DNA of 64,000 nucleotides, taken from the NCBI RefSeq assembly GCF_029867415.1, contig NC_081180.1:23088808-23152807 (forward strand), in the 5' to 3' direction. The DNA is from Vicia villosa. Taxonomy: Eukaryota > Streptophyta > Magnoliopsida > Fabales > Fabaceae. The notes below the pieces were generated by a model. That model saw only the letters and a list, made by a program, of their open reading frames with translations, was not told where the DNA came from and ran no database searches. The translations under genes and the position numbers were made by a program. Shown one piece after another: positions 44,054 to 53,525 of this stretch (the stretch's first letter is position 1; every line of letters begins with the position of its first letter).

Positions 44054-45260
44054 TGTTAGAACAAGATTTGTTCTGATCAATTATCTTAGTTTTGATGATA
44101 ACAATAATATGAATTTTGCTTAAGATAATATGGTACTCTAATCCAATGCAATTTCCCTTTCAGGAAATATATAAAGAGTACGCATAATTCAGCGCTCAGA
44201 AGCTTTGTCTCAAGGGTTCAGCATGCAACATCAGAACATGGTCTGGCAAGACATCAGAAGATGGTCGAAGCAGAATCAGAACATGGGTCTATGGAAGCAT
44301 CAGAAGAACATGAGATCAGAAGCACTGAAGCTCAGAAGATGGTATCACGCTCAGAAGCACTTCAAGGTCAGAAGATCAGAAGATGCTATGCACCAAGCTG
44401 TTTGACTCTGATGATATTCAAACGTTGTATTCACAAACATCAGATCAGAAGGAAGTACAAGTGGCAAGCTACGCTGACTGACAAAAGGAACGTTAAAAGC
44501 TATTAAAGGCTACGTCAGTAGACACAGCGTGAACAAGGCTCGAGGTAGTTGACAAAAGCGTATAACATTAAATGCGATGCTGTACGGAACACGCAAAGCA
44601 TTAAATGCATTCAACGGTCATCTTCTCAACGCCTATAAATATGAAGTTCTGATGAGAAGCAAGGTTAACGATTCTGCACCAAAACAACTTATATCAAACT
44701 TGCTGAAACGCTGTTCAAATCTAAACTCAGAATCTTCATCTTCATCAAAGCTCACTACATTGCTTTTGTAATATATTAGTGAGATTAAGCTTAAACGATT
44801 AAGAGAAATATCACAGTTGTGATTATCGCTTTTAAGAAGCATTTGTAAACTCTTGAATTGATTACATTAAGTTGTAAGGAACTAGAGTGATCGTGTTGAT
44901 CAGAATACTCTAGGAAGTCTTAGGAGTGAACTAAGCAGATTGTAACTAGAGTGATCGTGTTGATCAGTAGACTCTAGAAAAGTCTTAGAGGGTATCTAAG
45001 CAGTTGTTCCTGGAGTGATCAGTGTGTGATCAGAAGACTCTGGAAGACTTAGTTGCGGACTAAGTGGAAAACCATTGTAATCCGTGCGATTAGTGGATTA
45101 AATCCTCAGTTGAGGTAAATCATCTCTGCGGGGGTGGACTGGAGTAGTTTAGTTAACAACGAACCAGGATAAAAATAACTGTGCAATTTATTTTTATCTG
45201 TCAGTTTTTAAAGCTACACTTATTCAAACCCCCCCTTTCTAAGTGTTTTTCTATCCTTCA
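44054..45260 (+). repeat. 5' LTR of the pol-deleted copia element (1207 bp)
   Basis: TGTTAGAACAAGATTTG to CTATCCTTCA, the reverse complement of the LTRs at 2003-3214 and 10394-11606 with small differences (for example TCTGCACCAAAACAACTTAT near 44675). Confidence 0.92.
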
Positions 45261-45280
45261 ATTGGCATCAGAGCGCCGGT
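45261..45280 (+). other. primer-binding site
   Basis: ATTGGCATCAGAGCGCCGG directly after the LTR, one base off the usual initiator-tRNA-Met site, as in the first copy. Confidence 0.85.
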
Positions 45281-45346
45281 TCTAAGGTGCAAGCACTTAA
45301 CCGTGTTTAGAAAAGATTCAGGAAGAGAAAAACGCTTCAGTAAAAG

Positions 45347-47266
45347 ATGGTTGATGAAAGTGAAAAGTCTACACCTACACCTGCATCTACATCTGGCTCT
45401 GCTGAGCAATACAACGGTAACAATGGTTATACTAGACCGCCGGTATTTGATGGTGAAAACTTTGAATACTGGAAAGATAAACTGGAAAGTTACTTTCTGG
45501 GTCTAGATGGTGATCTATGGGATCTTCTGATGGATGGTTACAAACATCCGGTAAATGCCAGAGGCGTAAAGCTGACAAGGCAAGAAATGGATGATGATCA
45601 GAAAAAGCTTTTCAGGAATCATCATAAATGCAGAACTGTTTTGCTGAATGCTATCTCTCATGCTGAGTATGAGAAGATATCTAACAGGGAAACGGCCTAT
45701 GACATATATGAGTCCTTGAAAATGACTCATGAAGGAAACGCTCAAGTCAAGGAGACCAAAGCTCTAGCTTTAATCCAGAAGTATGAAGCCTTCAAGATGG
45801 AGGATGATGAAGACATTGAAAAGATGTTTTCAAGATTTCAAACTCTTACTGCTGGATTGAGAGTTCTTGACAAGGGATACACCAAGGCTGATCATGTAAA
45901 GAAGATCATCAGAAGCTTACCCAGAAGATGGGGTCCCATGGTGACTGCATTCAAGATTGCAAAGAATCTGAATGAAGTTTCTCTGGAAGAGCTTATCAGT
46001 GCCTTGAGGAGTCATGAAATAGAGCTGGACGCAAATGAGCCTCAAAAGAAAGGTAAGTCTATTGCATTAAAATCCAATATCAAGAAATGCACTAACGCTT
46101 TTCAGGCTAGAGAAGAAGATCCTGAAGAATCAGAATCTGAAGAAGAAGATGAACTGTCCTTAATCTCCAGAAGGCTAAATCAACTCTGGAAGACCAAGCA
46201 GAGGAAGTTCAGAGGCTTCAGAAGTTCAAAGAAATTTGAACGTGGAGAATCTTCTGATGACAGAAGATTTGACAAGAAGAAAGTCATGTGCTATGAATGC
46301 AATGAGCCTGGACACTACAAGAACGAATGTCCAAATCTTCAGAAGGAAAGTCCCAAGAAAAAGTTTCATAAGAAGAAAGGTCTTATGGCAACCTGGGATG
46401 AGTCAGAAGATGACTCAGAAGATGAGCAGGCTAACTGTGCGCTGATGGCGACAGAAGATGACGGATCAGAATCTACATCAGAATCAGATTCTGAAGAGGT
46501 ATTTTCTGAACTTACTAGAGATGAGTTAGTTTCCGGTCTAACTGAACTACTGGAACTCAAGTCTCAAATTAGTCTCAAATACAAAAAGCTGAAAAAGCAA
46601 TTTGAATTTGAAACAAAGAAGCTTGAGTTGGAAAATTCTGAATTAAAAGAAAAACTTTTAAAATTATCCAATAATGTTGGATCTCCTTCTGATTCAGAAA
46701 AATCCACTCCTAGTCTAAACCATATTCTGAAAGAATATGATTTAAGTTTCAGGAAGTTCTTATCTAGAAGTATTGGCAGAAGTCAGCTAGCTTCTATGAT
46801 ATATGCTGTGTCTGGAAACAAAAGAGTAGGCATTGGTTTTAAGGGTGAAACCCCATACAAACTTGAACCTGTTGATGAAATGAAATTAACATACAAGCCA
46901 TTGTATGATCAGTTCAAGTATGGCCACTCCCATGATATTAGGCACACTTCACATGCTCAAAGTTTTCACATAACACACACCAAAAAGCATGTGACACAAC
47001 CTAGGAAATATCATGAAACTCACATTAAGAATTATCATGCTGTTCCTCCTATTGCTTACAATGCTAAACCCAAGTTCAATCAGAACTTGAGGAGAACTAA
47101 CAAGAAAGGACCCAAGAAAATGTGGGTACCAAAGAAAAAGACTATTTCTTTTGCAGATTCTCTTGGTGACAAAGAAGATAAAAGTCAACATGACATTTCT
47201 CCTGGACTCAAGTTGATCTCAACACTTGAAGGGAAGAAAGATTATCTTCCAAGTTCTGGTTCTTAA
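45347..47266 (+). CDS. gag: copia gag protein, intact (second copy)
   Basis: 639 codons, nearly identical to the gag at 8382-10307: capsid-like region 30-230, zinc knuckle CYECNEPGHYKNEC at 315-328, acidic and coiled-coil-like C-terminal part. It lacks two residues of the acidic repeat (DDSEDEQ for DDSDSEDEQ). The last about 35 residues differ from the first copy, ending DYLPSSGS, and the frame stops where the protease would start. It could in principle supply particle protein, although this copy has no enzymes. Confidence 0.92.
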   Translation: MVDESEKSTPTPASTSGSAEQYNGNNGYTRPPVFDGENFEYWKDKLESYFLGLDGDLWDLLMDGYKHPVNARGVKLTRQEMDDDQKKLFRNHHKCRTVLLNAISHAEYEKISNRETAYDIYESLKMTHEGNAQVKETKALALIQKYEAFKMEDDEDIEKMFSRFQTLTAGLRVLDKGYTKADHVKKIIRSLPRRWGPMVTAFKIAKNLNEVSLEELISALRSHEIELDANEPQKKGKSIALKSNIKKCTNAFQAREEDPEESESEEEDELSLISRRLNQLWKTKQRKFRGFRSSKKFERGESSDDRRFDKKKVMCYECNEPGHYKNECPNLQKESPKKKFHKKKGLMATWDESEDDSEDEQANCALMATEDDGSESTSESDSEEVFSELTRDELVSGLTELLELKSQISLKYKKLKKQFEFETKKLELENSELKEKLLKLSNNVGSPSDSEKSTPSLNHILKEYDLSFRKFLSRSIGRSQLASMIYAVSGNKRVGIGFKGETPYKLEPVDEMKLTYKPLYDQFKYGHSHDIRHTSHAQSFHITHTKKHVTQPRKYHETHIKNYHAVPPIAYNAKPKFNQNLRRTNKKGPKKMWVPKKKTISFADSLGDKEDKSQHDISPGLKLISTLEGKKDYLPSSGS

Positions 47267-47981
47267 ATCTGTTGAAGAAACTATGTTTGTAGGAATTCAG
47301 AAAAGAAAGTTTATTAGTCTTGGAACCATCTGTTTTGTTTGTCTCTAAAGCATTGATGTTTCATTCTTGATTATTCTGAATGCTCTAAATGCTACAGAAT
47401 ATACAACATTGAAACATTGATTGTGGACAAATCAATAAACATCTGTTTTGATGATAAACTTGTTTCTGATGAAACAAGAGCTTAAGAATTTCTGCAGATA
47501 CAATTTTGTCTTATCAGAAGCTGCAGAACAAAGAAGTGAATCTCCAGAAGCTGTGTACATCAGAAGTAATGAATCAGAAGATCATTCAGATTTATATCAG
47601 CACACTTCAGAAGGAATGTTTCCAGAAGAGAAAGTTGATCAGATCAGAAGCAGTGATCTAAATCTGAAGGCGTAAAATCTCTCTGATATTTACAGCTGTC
47701 ATCTATTATCTGATGATGAACACGTGTCTGTACGGTTTGTACAAAGCGTGCAGTTGAAAAGACGCCGACCTAGGTAACTGTATTAAATCATTTCATTTAC
47801 TGTGTTCTCTCTCCTAATGTCATTTCTCATTAAATGCAAAATGATTTCTTTTTAAATCTTTTAAATAACCCGCTTCATCTTCATTCCCTCTTTTTCTCTC
47901 TTTCTCTCTCTTTTGTGCATTCACTTCGTTGCATCTCTCTTCAAACCCTAGTTCTTGATTTGATCTCAAAGCATTATCATA
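47267..47981 (+). pseudogene. short pol remnant and spacer between gag and the envelope-like gene
   Basis: Around 47370-47500 the translation reads NIETLIVDKSINI and FDDKLVS, which matches the linker after integrase in the other copy (NTETLIVEESINI, FDDKLGS). 47510-47675 keeps the Ser/Glu-rich linker (SEAAEQRSESPEA, ESEDHSD). The rest of pol is absent. From 47680 the sequence is the leader of the envelope-like gene, with a CT-rich stretch at 47880-47940 (CTCTTTTTCTCTCTTTCTC). Confidence 0.75.
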
Positions 47982-50342
47982 ATGAATCCATCTTCTCGTT
48001 CATCAATCTCTAAAGATAGAATCACTTCCACACAGAACCGTTTAAGCAAAAATGATGCTCCATTGAAAACATGCTTAATACCCACGAAAGAACTGGAAGT
48101 TCTATGTGAATCGGCTGTGGACGTCAACAACCTTAAAGCAAATGGCTTTCAGTGTGATGCAAGAATCTTTGAGCAAGGATGGTCTAAATATCTTGATAGA
48201 TTGGTTGGTCCAATTTATCCTGAACTTGTAAAGGAGTTTTGGGTACATGCAACAGTTACCCCAACTGCCATCATTTCATTCGTGCTAGGGCATGAAGTGA
48301 CTATCACTGAGAAACTCATCAGAAAGCTGTACAATCTTGATGATGAAGAAGGTTGGTCTGAGTTTCAACCCCATACAGTTGACTGGACTTTAGTTGAAAA
48401 ACAAATCTCTACGGTTGTTGGAACTGATTCTCATTTTACGGGCAACTTAAAGCCTTTTTATAAAGTATGGGCTGAGATTATTCTGGGTTCTCTTCACCAT
48501 AGAAAAAAGATGCGCTGCTCCTCCTACATCAGTCCGACTCACAAGTATACTCTTTTCTGCATTGGCAAAAAGATAGAGATCAACATCTCTCATATTCTAT
48601 TTGAGAATCTGAAAACCTCTATCTTTGAGTCAAGAGAAGATGAAAGGGCGAAGTACCCTCATATTCCAAGAACAACCATTCCTTTCGGAAGGATGATTTC
48701 AGACATTCTGATTGAAAGCAAAGTGGTGGACTCCATCAGAAATCGTAATGCCTCGCATTTTCTTGGAGTAACTCAAGGTCCCATCTTCAATGGTGTTGAT
48801 CTGTTCGGACTGGAAGTCATTAAGAATGTACCTGTTATGTGCACAAGCTTTCCTGACATTCTGTCAAGAAGAATTGCTGTTGAAGGATTCATATCTTTGT
48901 ATCATAAAGAACTTGATCAAGTTGTCAAGTTTTACTTGGAAGATTGTGTGAGGAAGCAATCAGACGTTGATCCTGCTTGGATCCGTGGCAGAGTACTTCC
49001 ATCCAAAGATGATATTCTGAAGAAGGATAAAAAGGAACGTCAGGCAAGGCTAAAAAGAAAGGCACAAGAAGATGAGGCTGAGAGAGCCAAGAAGTTGAGG
49101 GTCACCTATGATCCTGACAAGGTGGACTCTAAAGAACGAAGAGATAAAAGGATCAGAGATTCCTTTCGCAGAACCAGATCTTCTTCTTCTGTACAAATCT
49201 CCAGAAAGGTCTTTACTCCACCTCCTTCTGTCCCTAAACCATCTTTCCAATCACCTCCATCTGAACCAAAAGTAAACTTCACCCTACCAAATCCTTCTCC
49301 ATCATCCTTCTCCTCTCCCATTCTAAACCCCACACCTTTAAGTATTCTTCCCTCAACTCCTTCTGATAAATCTCTCTCACCAATTCCCTTTATAAACACT
49401 CCATCCTCGTCTCAATCCATCATTCCTGATATTCCATCCTCATCAATCATTCTCTCAGATATCCCCTCTTCCTCATCCACCGTACCTCCAACTTCTATAT
49501 CTCATCCCTTACCTATCGAAAATTCCGAACCTTACTGTCTTCTCTATCCTGACTACAAATTCACCTTCAATCCGCCTGAACCTGAACCCTATACCTACCT
49601 GGAACTTTTCAGACTTGAGGTGATTAGCAGTCTAGACCTTCTGAAGGATGCATTCCTAAATGGTCTGGATGATGTTTCTACAAGAAATCTCTGGAGAAGA
49701 TTTCGCAAGGATTTTCAAGTAGAAGCAATAGCAGTACAGAAAAGACTAGTGGCTGCTGCCCCTGGTTACCCTGGTTACCTTCTGGAGGGAGATAATGGTA
49801 TATACTACCATCCTCTCAGAAATTGTGTTGCTGCTGAGGAGAAGCCCTTTGTGGATGAATTGGAAGTATTAAGACTGGCTGCTGAAATGGAAGCAAATCC
49901 ATGCAGGGATATGGTTATCTTTATTCCTGACTATCCTGTTCTGCTCGGAGATTTCAAGACTCTCTTTGACTATCTGAGGGAAAACCCGTCTGAGAAAGAT
50001 CCAAACTTGGTCATTCCAGAAGTTGTTGACCCACCAGTAGTTGAAGGTCCTTCTGCTCCAAGGAATCTAGCTGCCATTCTTCAGGCACTTGAGAATGGAG
50101 ACTTGGAAATTCCTGCTGCAGAATATGGAGATGCTTCTATGCAAGAAGCAGATGCTAAAGATCATGTTGCTGAATCAGATCCTGTTGAGGAAATCCCTGC
50201 AAATGATCTATCTATGGAAGCTGCAGATCAACATGCCATTCCTGTGGTTGAAAGCGGTGAAGCTTCTTCTGGTGAATCTTCTCGTCTTGCAAGGACTCTA
50301 GAAGAAATTCAGAAGAGACAGGATGAGCAAAGCTTCATTTGA
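47982..50342 (+). CDS. envelope-like third gene of a SIRE-type copia element, intact 786-codon ORF
   Basis: The ORF starts after a CT-rich leader. Residues 50-335 form a folded region (VGPIYPELVKEFWVHA at 75-90, RTTIPFGRMISDILIESK at 230-247) that resembles proteins often annotated 'putative plant transposon protein'. Residues 345-400 are strongly basic (KKDKKERQARLKRKAQ). About 410-525 is rich in Pro and Ser, as in the SIRE1 envelope-like product. 540-650 is a second folded part, and the tail is acidic with a coiled-coil-like end (EEIQKRQDEQ). I see no signal peptide and no transmembrane helix, so 'envelope-like' rests on position only. The C-terminus may be cut short: the frame ends 16 bp before a TIR element's flanking duplication. 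Confidence 0.75.
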   Translation: MNPSSRSSISKDRITSTQNRLSKNDAPLKTCLIPTKELEVLCESAVDVNNLKANGFQCDARIFEQGWSKYLDRLVGPIYPELVKEFWVHATVTPTAIISFVLGHEVTITEKLIRKLYNLDDEEGWSEFQPHTVDWTLVEKQISTVVGTDSHFTGNLKPFYKVWAEIILGSLHHRKKMRCSSYISPTHKYTLFCIGKKIEINISHILFENLKTSIFESREDERAKYPHIPRTTIPFGRMISDILIESKVVDSIRNRNASHFLGVTQGPIFNGVDLFGLEVIKNVPVMCTSFPDILSRRIAVEGFISLYHKELDQVVKFYLEDCVRKQSDVDPAWIRGRVLPSKDDILKKDKKERQARLKRKAQEDEAERAKKLRVTYDPDKVDSKERRDKRIRDSFRRTRSSSSVQISRKVFTPPPSVPKPSFQSPPSEPKVNFTLPNPSPSSFSSPILNPTPLSILPSTPSDKSLSPIPFINTPSSSQSIIPDIPSSSIILSDIPSSSSTVPPTSISHPLPIENSEPYCLLYPDYKFTFNPPEPEPYTYLELFRLEVISSLDLLKDAFLNGLDDVSTRNLWRRFRKDFQVEAIAVQKRLVAAAPGYPGYLLEGDNGIYYHPLRNCVAAEEKPFVDELEVLRLAAEMEANPCRDMVIFIPDYPVLLGDFKTLFDYLRENPSEKDPNLVIPEVVDPPVVEGPSAPRNLAAILQALENGDLEIPAAEYGDASMQEADAKDHVAESDPVEEIPANDLSMEAADQHAIPVVESGEASSGESSRLARTLEEIQKRQDEQSFI

Positions 50343-50423
50343 TTATGGAATTATATAAGGAAAATTCTTTGCCCACCTCCCAACCTTCTAGTCCACCTCT
50401 GGTGAAAAACCAAATATACCCCT

Positions 50424-50990
50424 AACTTCGGAAATGCATTTCCGAAACGCAAGAAAAAGGTGTTTTTGGAGATGCATCTCCGAAAGCGCTTTTTTTTTCA
50501 AAATTTGTCATATTTCGGAAATGAACTTCCGAAAACCCCAATTCGGAAGTTCATTTTCGAAATACTGCGCGTTTTGCAGATTAAGCAAAACAGCCCCCCT
50601 CCCCCATTCATTTAACCCTAATCCTATTCTAAACTCAACCTCTCTTCAAAATTTCTGCAAAAAGCAAGTGTGAAGTATCAGAGATTGCCAACATCTTCTT
50701 CCAATCTCAATTTAAATCATCTCAAACTCTATTAGTGGTAAGTTTAGTGCATTTTTTTCAATTTTTAGATCCATTATTATATCTCTATTAGGGTTGTTTA
50801 GGTTGTTTAGATCCATTAGTCAAACTCTAAACTGCTATTTAGGTTGTATAGAATGAATAAAATTAGTTATATTTTAGGATTTTGGGGTCTGCCATTGGAG
50901 GTTGCAGAGAACTTCTTCGCAGGGGTGTTTCGGAAGTTCATTTCTGAAAACACCTCCATTCCCAGTTTCGGAAATGAACTTCCGAAGTTT
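50424..50990. repeat. subterminal near-palindromes, left cluster
   Basis: Copies of TTCGGAAATGCATTTCCGAA or close variants lie at about 50424, 50463, 50511, 50540, 50926 and 50963. Variants swap GCA for AAC or GTT in the middle. Confidence 0.85.
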
Positions 50991-51184
50991 ATCAGAATTT
51001 CAATTTTTTTTAGTTTTTTCTGTTGTCTTGCATATTAATCGATTTCAATTGTTTTCATGAACATGTCAGGCAACCAAGCATGCATCATACAAGGTAGAGA
51101 GACACAGACTGCGTCGGCTAGAGCGAGCGGGCGGCGGCGCAGCTGGCGTCGACACAGGGACGGGGGCAGGGCCGGGGACGACGT

Positions 51185-53095
51185 GTGCGAGTTCCCTTGG
51201 AGATGGACGAGGGTACCTCTACATCTGGATTGAGGAGTCGGCTGGCTCGGGTATCTTCTTCCCGCCAGCGAGAGGAGGAGGAGGAGGAGGCAGTGCCATA
51301 CCACGAGGCGGAGGAGGTACTGGATGTTGACCCTCCACTCGGGGAGGAGGATGAGCAGGAGGATAGCTACCCGGGAGGGCCCATTGACACTTTGTGCCGA
51401 TTACCTACCACGAGCACGTCGCTCGGCGTATCTGGGAGGGAGAGGTATTTTTTATAATTTGCCCGACTACATTATTTAACCGTTTATAATTTAGACGTTT
51501 ATTCAATATTTTCTTAACGGTCTATTTAACATACGCTTTTATTTGTTTTTTTTGTAACAGGAGAGAGAGCTGTTGAAAATGGTGAACCATGCCCGGAAGG
51601 TTTTTAGTCTGTTTAAACCGACTGCTGAGTGGTTTAACGACTCGGTGAGAGCTTCAGGGCTTAGTGGGCTCTGCATGACGGGGTACACCACCATTAGCCA
51701 CGGCATGCAGGGGGCCTTTGTGGAGCGTTGGCACAAGGAGACGTATTCTTTCCACTTGCTGGTTGGGGAGATGACGATCACCTTGCATGATGTGCTGTGT
51801 CTTCTCCACCTGCCGATCAGGGGTCCGCTGTTGACCCACTCCCGGATCCAGAGGGTCGAAGCCAGTCAATGGATGGCGCTCAATTTGGGCATGGAGCCCG
51901 AAGTTGCTGACTTCGAGTGCATCACGACATCTAGGCCTCATATCCGGTTCACCACACTGAGCCGCTATTTTGAGCATCACCTGGACGCGGTGGCCGATGC
52001 CGAGGATGCGGGTGACGACCTATTTACACATTATCATCGTGGTTGCGCTCTCCGGTGCTGGTACATGCATGTGGTAGGCGTTGCAGTCTTTGTGGACAAG
52101 AGTGCAAGGTACATCGACGTGACCTACCTCCTCTACTTCATGGACCTGACTACCGTTCACCAGTGGAACTGGGGGGCATCTACTCTGGCATACATATACC
52201 AGAAGCTGAATGAGGCCTCCAACTGGAGGACGAGGCAGTTGACCGGATCCTGCACACTACTTACGGTACGTTTCATTTTAATTGTTTCGTATTTATTTAT
52301 GTTTCGTATTTATTTTTAATACATTATCGTGTTTGTGTTCAGAGCTGGATCATCTCTTACTTCTCCCACATCCACGGCTTCCACATTGATCCTGTGTACG
52401 TTGACGCCATGCCTAGGGCCGCCAGATACGTTCTCCAGAGGGAGAACAATGCGGTGGGACCATACCGTGGGTACTTGGATCGCACGGTGCATGATGACAT
52501 CACTTGGAGGCCATTCAGCGACTACACTCAGATTGTCCCCTTTGACGACATATCCTTATATTCTGGCTGGTTGGCATGCGGGACCAACATCATGGTCCGG
52601 TATCTCCCTGAGCGGTGCATGCGGCAGTTCGGATTTGTGCAGATGATACCCAGGTCACCTTTTGAGGTTGCTCCCGACACAGTGACCCGAGTGCAGCTCA
52701 CTGCCATATTTGAGGATTGGGAGCATCATGTGGTACCGGAGGAGTACCGTCGCATTTGGGTCACCCAGGACTGGCACAGTGTGGAGGGATACGTCACATG
52801 GTTCTACCGGGTGTCACATCCTCTGCTGAGACCCGATGCTCCCGGCGCTCCTAGGCCAGCACACGAGGAGATCCTGGAGAACCAGCAGGCCGAGGATGAC
52901 CACGCCATTGATCTCCTGCCGATCTGCCAGCGGATAGAGATGCTTGGGCGTGACGCGTTGGATCGAGGTGTCGTTCATCAGAGCGGTCCAGAGGCAGTCG
53001 CCATGATGGAGATGATCATCACTGATGCGGGCCGTGCGGCGGCATACAGGCGGCAGAGGAGGTCCCAGGGAGAGAGGGTTAGGCGCACCCAGTAG
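51185..53095 (+). CDS. plant mobile domain (PMD, MAIN-like) protein gene, three exons, exon 1 damaged
   Basis: Proposed exons are about 51185-51444, 51561-52265 and 52343-53095, with GT/AG introns (GTATTTTT...TAACAG and GTACGTTT...TTCAG). Exons 2 and 3 join in phase 0 into 485 codons. The PMD hallmarks are ERWHKETYSFHLLVGEMTIT, DVLCLLHLPIRG, YIYQKLNEAS and RYLPERCMRQFG. PMD proteins are aminotransferase-like in name only; host members (MAIN/MAIL1) act in gene silencing and meristem upkeep, and many copies ride in transposons. Exon 1 reads openly as an acidic region to SYPGGPIDTL, but the conserved end YHEHVARRIWEGE is in another frame, so a 1-2 bp indel near 51395 probably breaks it. The start codon is therefore uncertain. 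Confidence 0.75.
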
Positions 53096-53299
53096 TGGTC
53101 GGGTTTATTTATTTTTTGTTTTCGGATTGTATCTTTCGCACACTATTATTATTTGGATTTGGATCGGCTTGTATATATTACTATTTTTATCATATTAGTA
53201 TTTTCTGTTTATATGTCGCTTATTTTATTTGCCGTCTTCCTTTAATTAAAAATACGAGACTGTTTCCAAAAACATAAAAAAAAAACACAGTTTCTACAT

Positions 53300-53460
53300 A
53301 ATTCGGAAGTGCATTTCCGAAACCCCTAAAAATTTGAAAAAAGGTGTTTTCGGAAGTGCATCTCCGAAAACACCCCCCATGAGGTGTTTTCGGAGATGCA
53401 CTTCCGAAGTCTGAAAAGTATTTAAAAAAAATACTTCGGAAATGAACTTCCGAAGCAGGG
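53300..53460. repeat. subterminal near-palindromes, right cluster
   Basis: Four copies (about 53302, 53349, 53388, 53437) of the TTCGGAAGTGCATTTCCGAA type, mirroring the left cluster of the same element. Confidence 0.85.
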
Positions 53461-53525
53461 GTAATCTGGGGTTTTCACCGGGGGTGACCCCATAGGGAGG
53501 TGGGTAAAGAAATTTTCTTATATAA

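Larger units (their letters stand above)
44054..50345 (+). mobile_element. SIRE/Maximus-type copia element, pol-deleted and 3'-truncated
   Basis: 5' LTR 44054-45260, PBS, intact gag (45347-47266), a short remnant of integrase end and linker (about 47370-47680), a spacer, and an intact envelope-like ORF (47982-50342). Protease, most of integrase, RT and RNase H are missing. The 3' spacer, polypurine tract and 3' LTR are also missing: the sequence passes straight into a TIR element. LTR and gag are nearly identical to the copia element at 2003-11606, in the opposite orientation. Confidence 0.9.
50359..53517. mobile_element. 3159-bp TIR DNA element carrying a PMD gene
   Basis: The ends GGAAAATTCTTTGCCCACCTCCC and, inverted, GAAAATTTCTTTACCCACCTCCC face each other, with TTATATAA on both outer sides (50351-50358, 53518-53525). 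TTATATAA is itself a palindrome, so it may be an 8-bp target duplication or part of the TIR. No transposase is visible, so it is non-autonomous or moves with help. It carries about ten copies of a near-palindrome and the gene at 51185-53095. The interior is far more GC-rich than the surroundings. Superfamily undecided (hAT or Mutator-like). Confidence 0.8.

Noticed and set aside
51035..51304. Antisense 89-codon frame in the PMD element
   Set aside because: It is Arg/Pro/Leu-rich because the region is GC-rich. It conflicts with the spliced PMD gene on the other strand.
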